Positions 61,018 through 64,000 of a stretch of 64,000 bases of DNA are shown here, in pieces. A program made the translations under genes and the position numbers. How positions within the stretch are numbered: the stretch's first letter is position 1; each line of letters starts with the position of its first letter. This DNA is from Shiella aurantiaca (GTDB lineage Bacteria > Bacteroidota > Bacteroidia > Cytophagales > Cyclobacteriaceae): NCBI GenBank assembly GCA_030412945.1, contig JAUHJS010000009.1, positions 46,073-110,072 of the forward strand. Direction: 5' to 3'. Under the pieces are notes generated by a model that was not told the DNA's origin, searched no databases, and worked only from the letters and a program-made list of their open reading frames with translations.

Positions 61018-61683
61018 TTATCTTTTCGTTAATAATTCAAATAGTGAAGTGTTTACGTAATAATTACCTGTTCCCAATTTTTCTTTCCTTAGAAGCCCAT
61101 CTTCGGCTAACTTATTAAGATAATTTGCTGCAGTTATTCTTGAGACATTCAGGTCACTTACAAGGAATTCAATCTTAGTATAAGGATGCTTAAATAAGTT
61201 ATTCAGTAAGTCTTGACTGTAGAATTTATAATTCCCCCTTAATGTATGTTTGAATTTTTTCATCAATTCTTTAATTTGAATGATGAGTTGGATGGTTTCT
61301 TTGGATGTTTGTTCAACTCCTTTAATCATAAAAAGTATCCATTCTTCCCAGTTGTTTTTTTCTCTTACTTCTTGTAGCAATCTATAATAATCTGATTTAT
61401 TCTTTATTATATAGTTGCTCAAATATAGAATGGGAAGGTTTTGTAGGCCCTCAAGTATTAAGTATAAGATATTTAATATTCTTCCCGTTCTTCCATTACC
61501 ATCATAAAATGGATGTATGCTTTCAAATTGGTAATGTATTATTGCCATTTTAACGATAGGGTCATAATCATTAATTTCTTTGTTATTAATAAAATGCTCC
61601 AGATTCGTCATTAAGTCCTTTATTACTTCAAAGTCTTGGGGGGGAGTATAAATTACTTCTTTTGTTCCCGCCATGCTCTGCAT
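61018..61683 (-). pseudogene. 5'-truncated Fic-family AMP transferase gene
   Basis: A 221-residue frame encoding the C-terminal part of a Fic protein. The catalytic loop HPFYDGNGRTGR (His57 to Arg68) is intact, followed by the rest of the Fic fold and a winged-helix domain (LVSDLNVSRITAANYLNKL). Complete relatives are about 360-380 residues; the N-terminal ~150, including the dimer and inhibitory helix region, are absent. The first codons (MQSMAG) come from the end of the 202-bp repeat element, which replaces the missing part. Fic proteins attach AMP to target proteins. It is probably inactive as a regulated toxin, but the remaining frame could still be translated. Confidence 0.8.
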
Positions 61684-61865
61684 GGTGGTATTCGTAAGGA
61701 TTTGTTTTCTTAATGGAATGGGCCGAAACCATACATTTCATAATTCAAGCAGATGATATTTGGTGCGCTTTGCTAGCGTTTTTGTATGCAGAGGCAAAAG
61801 GAATGGTAGAAGTTAAATTGATGGTATAAAATGTATTAGGCCACCATGCAGAGCATGGCGGTAAC
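61664..61865. mobile_element. 202-bp MITE-like element, copy 1
   Basis: The element starts GTTCCCGCCATGCTCTGCAT and ends with its inverted complement, GAGCATGGCGGTAAC. Terminal inverted repeats are about 25 bp and each holds a 15-base palindrome, CCATGCTCTGCATGG. There is no room for a transposase. It fuses to the truncated Fic gene on its left. I see no target-site duplication. The copy at 62291-62492 has exactly the same length. Confidence 0.85.
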
Positions 61866-61895
61866 GGGGGCGAGCGGTAAGACTTAGAAATATAT

Positions 61896-61914
61896 ACCTA
61901 GCCAATCGCTAGGT
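61896..61914. promoter_or_regulatory. Inverted repeat upstream of the antitoxin-like gene
   Basis: ACCTAGC (61896-61902), spacer CAATC, GCTAGGT (61908-61914): a perfect 7-bp inverted repeat 28 bases before the ATG of the XRE protein. HigA-type proteins often repress themselves by binding such sites; this is inferred from position and symmetry. Confidence 0.55.
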
Positions 61915-61942
61915 TTACACATTACATGAATTTAGTAATCAT

Positions 61943-62269
61943 ATGGGAACTAAAGCGTTAAAAAAATTCACATTGGCCGAAATGAAAGATAAGTATATCG
62001 GCACTGTTGGGACAAAGGCACGTGATGAATACGAATACGAGCTTCGAATGGATGTATTGGGAAAAATGATAAAGGCTGCCAGACAGGAAAGGAAATTGAC
62101 ACAAGAAGAACTTGGGCGGCTTGTAGGGGTTCAGAAAGCTCAAATTTCAAAACTGGAAAGTAGCGCGAATAGCGCGACAATTGATACGATAATTCGAGTG
62201 TTTAAAGCACTAAAAGCCGATATCCACTTTAGTGTAAAACTGGAAGACAACTTTGTAGAACTTACCTGA
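61943..62269 (+). CDS. XRE-family antitoxin-like regulator (HigA type), orphan
   Basis: A 108-residue protein. Residues ~1-35 are charged and helical; residues ~38-95 form a helix-turn-helix of the XRE type (IKAARQERKLTQEELGRLVGVQKAQISKLES). The short helical N-terminus followed by HTH is common in HigA-like antitoxins of RelE/HigB pairs. No toxin gene is beside it: the 77 bp upstream hold only the inverted repeat, and both sides are bounded by copies of the 202-bp element. The toxin was either lost or never present. Confidence 0.8.
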   Translation: MGTKALKKFTLAEMKDKYIGTVGTKARDEYEYELRMDVLGKMIKAARQERKLTQEELGRLVGVQKAQISKLESSANSATIDTIIRVFKALKADIHFSVKLEDNFVELT

Positions 62270-62290
62270 TAGCAAGCATATCATTCCTTT

Positions 62291-62492
62291 GTTACCGCCA
62301 TGCTCTGCCTGGTGGTATTCGTAAGGACTTGTTATCCTAATGGAATGGGCCGAAACTATAGATTTCAAAATCCAAGTGGATGGTATTTCATGCGCTTTGC
62401 TAGCGTTTTTGTATGCAGGAGGAAAAGGAATGCTAGAAGTTAAATGGATGGTTTAAAATGTATTAGGCCACCATGCAGAGCATGGCGGGAAC
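62291..62492. mobile_element. 202-bp MITE-like element, copy 2
   Basis: It starts GTTACCGCCATGCTCTGCCT and ends GAGCATGGCGGGAAC, with terminal inverted repeats of about 25 bp. It matches copy 1 over its full length with scattered point differences and no indel in total length, for instance the shared core GCGCTTTGCTAGCGTTTTTG. Confidence 0.85.
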
Positions 62493-62494
62493 AG

Positions 62495-62564
62495 GGCAAA
62501 AGGAATGGTAGAAGTTAAATTGGTATAAAATGTCTTAGACGGCTATGCAGAGCATGGCGGGAAT
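62495..62564. repeat. 3' fragment of the MITE-like element
   Basis: About 70 bases match the right end of copies 1 and 2 (GGCAAAAGGAATGGTAGAAG, then the terminal ATGCAGAGCATGGCGGGAAT). It follows copy 2 after two bases, so the array looks like an incomplete tandem insertion or a recombination product. The left part is missing. Confidence 0.8.
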
Positions 62565-62582
62565 GGGGGGGGATGGCTCTTT

Positions 62583-63335
62583 TTACCATTCTATTTCTAG
62601 TCTTTGGGTCACAATACGTTTTCGTCCTATTATCGCTGATGTAGTTATCGTCTTATTATGCCAATTAATTTGAAGATTGTCAAAGTCTTCTGCATTACCT
62701 ATGGGTAGGTCTAAATTCCCAAATTTATCTAATGGACTAAATTCATTTGGTACTAAAACTACAAATTTATGCGTAAGAAAATCAAAAAGACATCCCACTA
62801 GCTCATTCTCATTTCTAAAAATTGGTACAAAACTAATCGAATCATCTCCTTCATATACTTGACCTGTTTTTACAGCCCAACTTAACCCATAAGGCTTTTC
62901 GAAACTTTGGTCGCTAAAAATTATTTGAGCAACCTTTTCAAAGTCCAAGATAACGTTAGGTTTGTTTACAAGTACAATGTTTAGCATGGTCTTAAAAAAC
63001 CACTTTTCAAGTTTTTTGCCAGAGATTTTATATACAATAGGCACTTTCTTGATTGAGAATCCATATTTGTTGAATTTATTGTTTACCCTATAGAGTGTCT
63101 TAAAAACTTCAACATAATATTTGATTTCACTATCATAAACAGATAGAGAATTATTGTGCTTTTTGCACAAGTGTCTTACTGTAAAATTAGAAGCCCCAAT
63201 TTCCTTACGAGAATCTTTGCACCATGCCAACCCTTCTGTAATGACAGTTTTGTTGAGAAGATTATCAGAAATAATATGTTCTCGTGTTATTTCACCTTCA
63301 CAATCATTCAGTATAGAAGCCCAGCATTTTCTCAT
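62583..63335 (-). CDS. HNH-endonuclease-like protein, unknown role
   Basis: A 250-residue protein with an N-terminal HNH-like zinc site: a Cys in MRKCWAS, a second in NDCEG, then the His of EGEITREHIISDN, and LCKKHNNSLS about 40 residues later. The EHI and C-x2-HN arrangement is common in restriction- and defence-associated HNH proteins. The remaining ~180 residues have no motif I can place. The start at 63335 is preferred over an upstream GTG. The gene is AT-rich and stands alone, next to the HEPN-like gene on the same strand (47 bp). Confidence 0.55.
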   Translation of the reverse strand: MRKCWASILNDCEGEITREHIISDNLLNKTVITEGLAWCKDSRKEIGASNFTVRHLCKKHNNSLSVYDSEIKYYVEVFKTLYRVNNKFNKYGFSIKKVPIVYKISGKKLEKWFFKTMLNIVLVNKPNVILDFEKVAQIIFSDQSFEKPYGLSWAVKTGQVYEGDDSISFVPIFRNENELVGCLFDFLTHKFVVLVPNEFSPLDKFGNLDLPIGNAEDFDNLQINWHNKTITTSAIIGRKRIVTQRLEIEW

Positions 63336-63382
63336 AAAATAAATTGCCACCAACGCTTTATATACGTTGTTGAGGGTAGTTA

Positions 63383-63850
63383 TTATTTAATTGTACTATG
63401 ATTTTCACCAATTTCCTTGGTCTCCCATTCTTGTCGCAATTCGGTTACAAGTTTATCAAGCACCTCTTCTGTAATCCCGCATTTTTCTCGATAAACTCGC
63501 ATGTACTCAATTAGTTTTTTGTCTAGATTTCGAACTCTTTTCTTGAATTCTACAAAGTCCTTAATCATTCTTCTTTTTCCTGAGTCTGAAAAGAACAATT
63601 CATTATTAAATCGGAAATAGTCATGAGCAAAATAATTTCGAAGAATTAGCAATTCTTTCAACTCATTTTTATCCTCGTCCGTCAATTGATAAAGTTGCTT
63701 GATTTCATTTATCAAAGTCCCGAATGTTCTTTTGCCGTAATCATAGTTGTCCCACAAAGCAGTGACTTGTTCTTTTGTCACTATTTTACCTGTAACCTGT
63801 CGCAAAACAGCAATCATGTTAATTGATTGCTGTTCTATCAATTGACACAT
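63383..63850 (-). CDS. HEPN-like protein, possibly missing its N-terminal codons
   Basis: A 155-residue all-helical protein. The segment LILRNYFAHDYFRFN contains an R-x4-H motif as in HEPN-domain ribonucleases and related toxins, and the following DSGKRRMIKDFVEFKKRV helix fits stand-alone relatives. Upstream of the Met at 63850 the same frame stays open for about 22 codons with family-like sequence (VYAHFGLTIFMCQLIEQQ) but holds no start codon; an ATG at 63900 is in another frame. This suggests a frameshift near the 5' end. Function is unknown; an RNase or toxin role is only suggested by the motif. Confidence 0.5.
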   Translation of the reverse strand: MCQLIEQQSINMIAVLRQVTGKIVTKEQVTALWDNYDYGKRTFGTLINEIKQLYQLTDEDKNELKELLILRNYFAHDYFRFNNELFFSDSGKRRMIKDFVEFKKRVRNLDKKLIEYMRVYREKCGITEEVLDKLVTELRQEWETKEIGENHSTIK

Positions 63851-64000
63851 GAAGATTGTGAGTCCGAAGTGTGCATATACTTCTTTCGTCCTGCTGTCAT
63901 TGTAGGCTCCCCCTTTTTAGTACGTATCTAAAGTAGACTTTTTTATATTCATTTTCAATCTATCATCAAAACATCAGGGACAGAGTGGAGCGTAGCGGAA

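Larger units (their letters stand above)
62270..62582. other. Non-coding stretch filled by repeat-element copies
   Basis: This 313-bp gap between the XRE gene and the HNH-like gene consists almost entirely of element copy 2 (62291-62492) and a 3' fragment of a third copy (62495-62564). I see no open frame of its own. Confidence 0.85.

Noticed and set aside
60903..61118. 71-residue plus-strand frame after the CoA transferase
   Set aside because: It overlaps the 3' end of the Fic remnant on the other strand, its second half is the antisense of that gene, and it has no family-like pattern.
61664..62564. Repeated palindromic sequences considered as a CRISPR array
   Set aside because: Units are 202 bp with inverted ends and a gene between the copies; there are no regularly spaced short repeats or cas genes.
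63851..64000. Right-edge sequence as part of another gene
   Set aside because: Apart from the upstream extension of the HEPN-like frame to about 63919, the last 80 bases show no frame or structure that I can support.

Overview
The window is a gene-dense stretch of a Bacteroidota chromosome, most likely from a free-living aquatic member with a type IX secretion system (T9SS). Evidence for this: porT next to ubiE, a PorP/SprF protein, two OmpA proteins built like PorE, cargo proteins with type A and type B T9SS C-terminal sorting domains, Bacteroidota-restricted families (DUF5606, DUF6588, SiaC/DUF1987), and intergenic boxes matching the Bacteroidota promoter TTG-N19-23-TAnnTTTG rather than sigma70. 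I cannot fix the order or genus. I saw no rRNA, tRNA or CRISPR array.

Layout. 1-8.7 kb holds housekeeping and envelope genes: Mpo1-like, DUF4442, FAD oxidoreductase, NhaC antiporter, exonuclease, YigZ, then a GNAT/flippase/glycosyltransferase run and a thioesterase. 8.7-11.6 kb holds rsgA, waaA and a peroxiredoxin. 12-18.3 kb holds a DUF6588 protein, a crotonase, a tyrosine phosphatase, aspartokinase divergent from fbp, DUF5606 and engB. 18.5-23.5 kb holds a PorE-like protein and ubiE-porT-SDR.

23.6-35.1 kb is the most striking block: all genes read leftward, in the order cheR, cheB, membrane GAF protein, a Cache-HAMP-GAF-PAS-PAS-PP2C sensor phosphatase, a SiaB-like kinase, a SiaC-like phosphoprotein, and a TerB-ABCG-type transporter. 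A lipoprotein and a small secreted protein follow on what looks like their own promoter. It reads as a partner-switching signalling module with chemotaxis methylation enzymes but no chemoreceptor, no CheA/CheY and no diguanylate cyclase output.

35-40 kb holds cdd, pgk, the tRNA threonylcarbamoyladenosine gene, small envelope proteins and an AT-rich caspase-like gene. 40.8-53.5 kb is an envelope/T9SS region: a PGRP-type amidase, a 1763-residue type B cargo protein, PorP/SprF, a second PorE-like OmpA protein and a BamA-family protein. 53.6-60.9 kb holds a solute-binding protein, gpsA with a PlsB-like acyltransferase, polyprenyl synthase, a TlpA-like lipoprotein and a CoA transferase.

61-64 kb is an AT-rich accessory island: a Fic gene beheaded by a 202-bp inverted-repeat element, a second full copy and a 3' fragment of that element, an orphan HigA-type antitoxin, an HNH-like protein and a HEPN-like protein.
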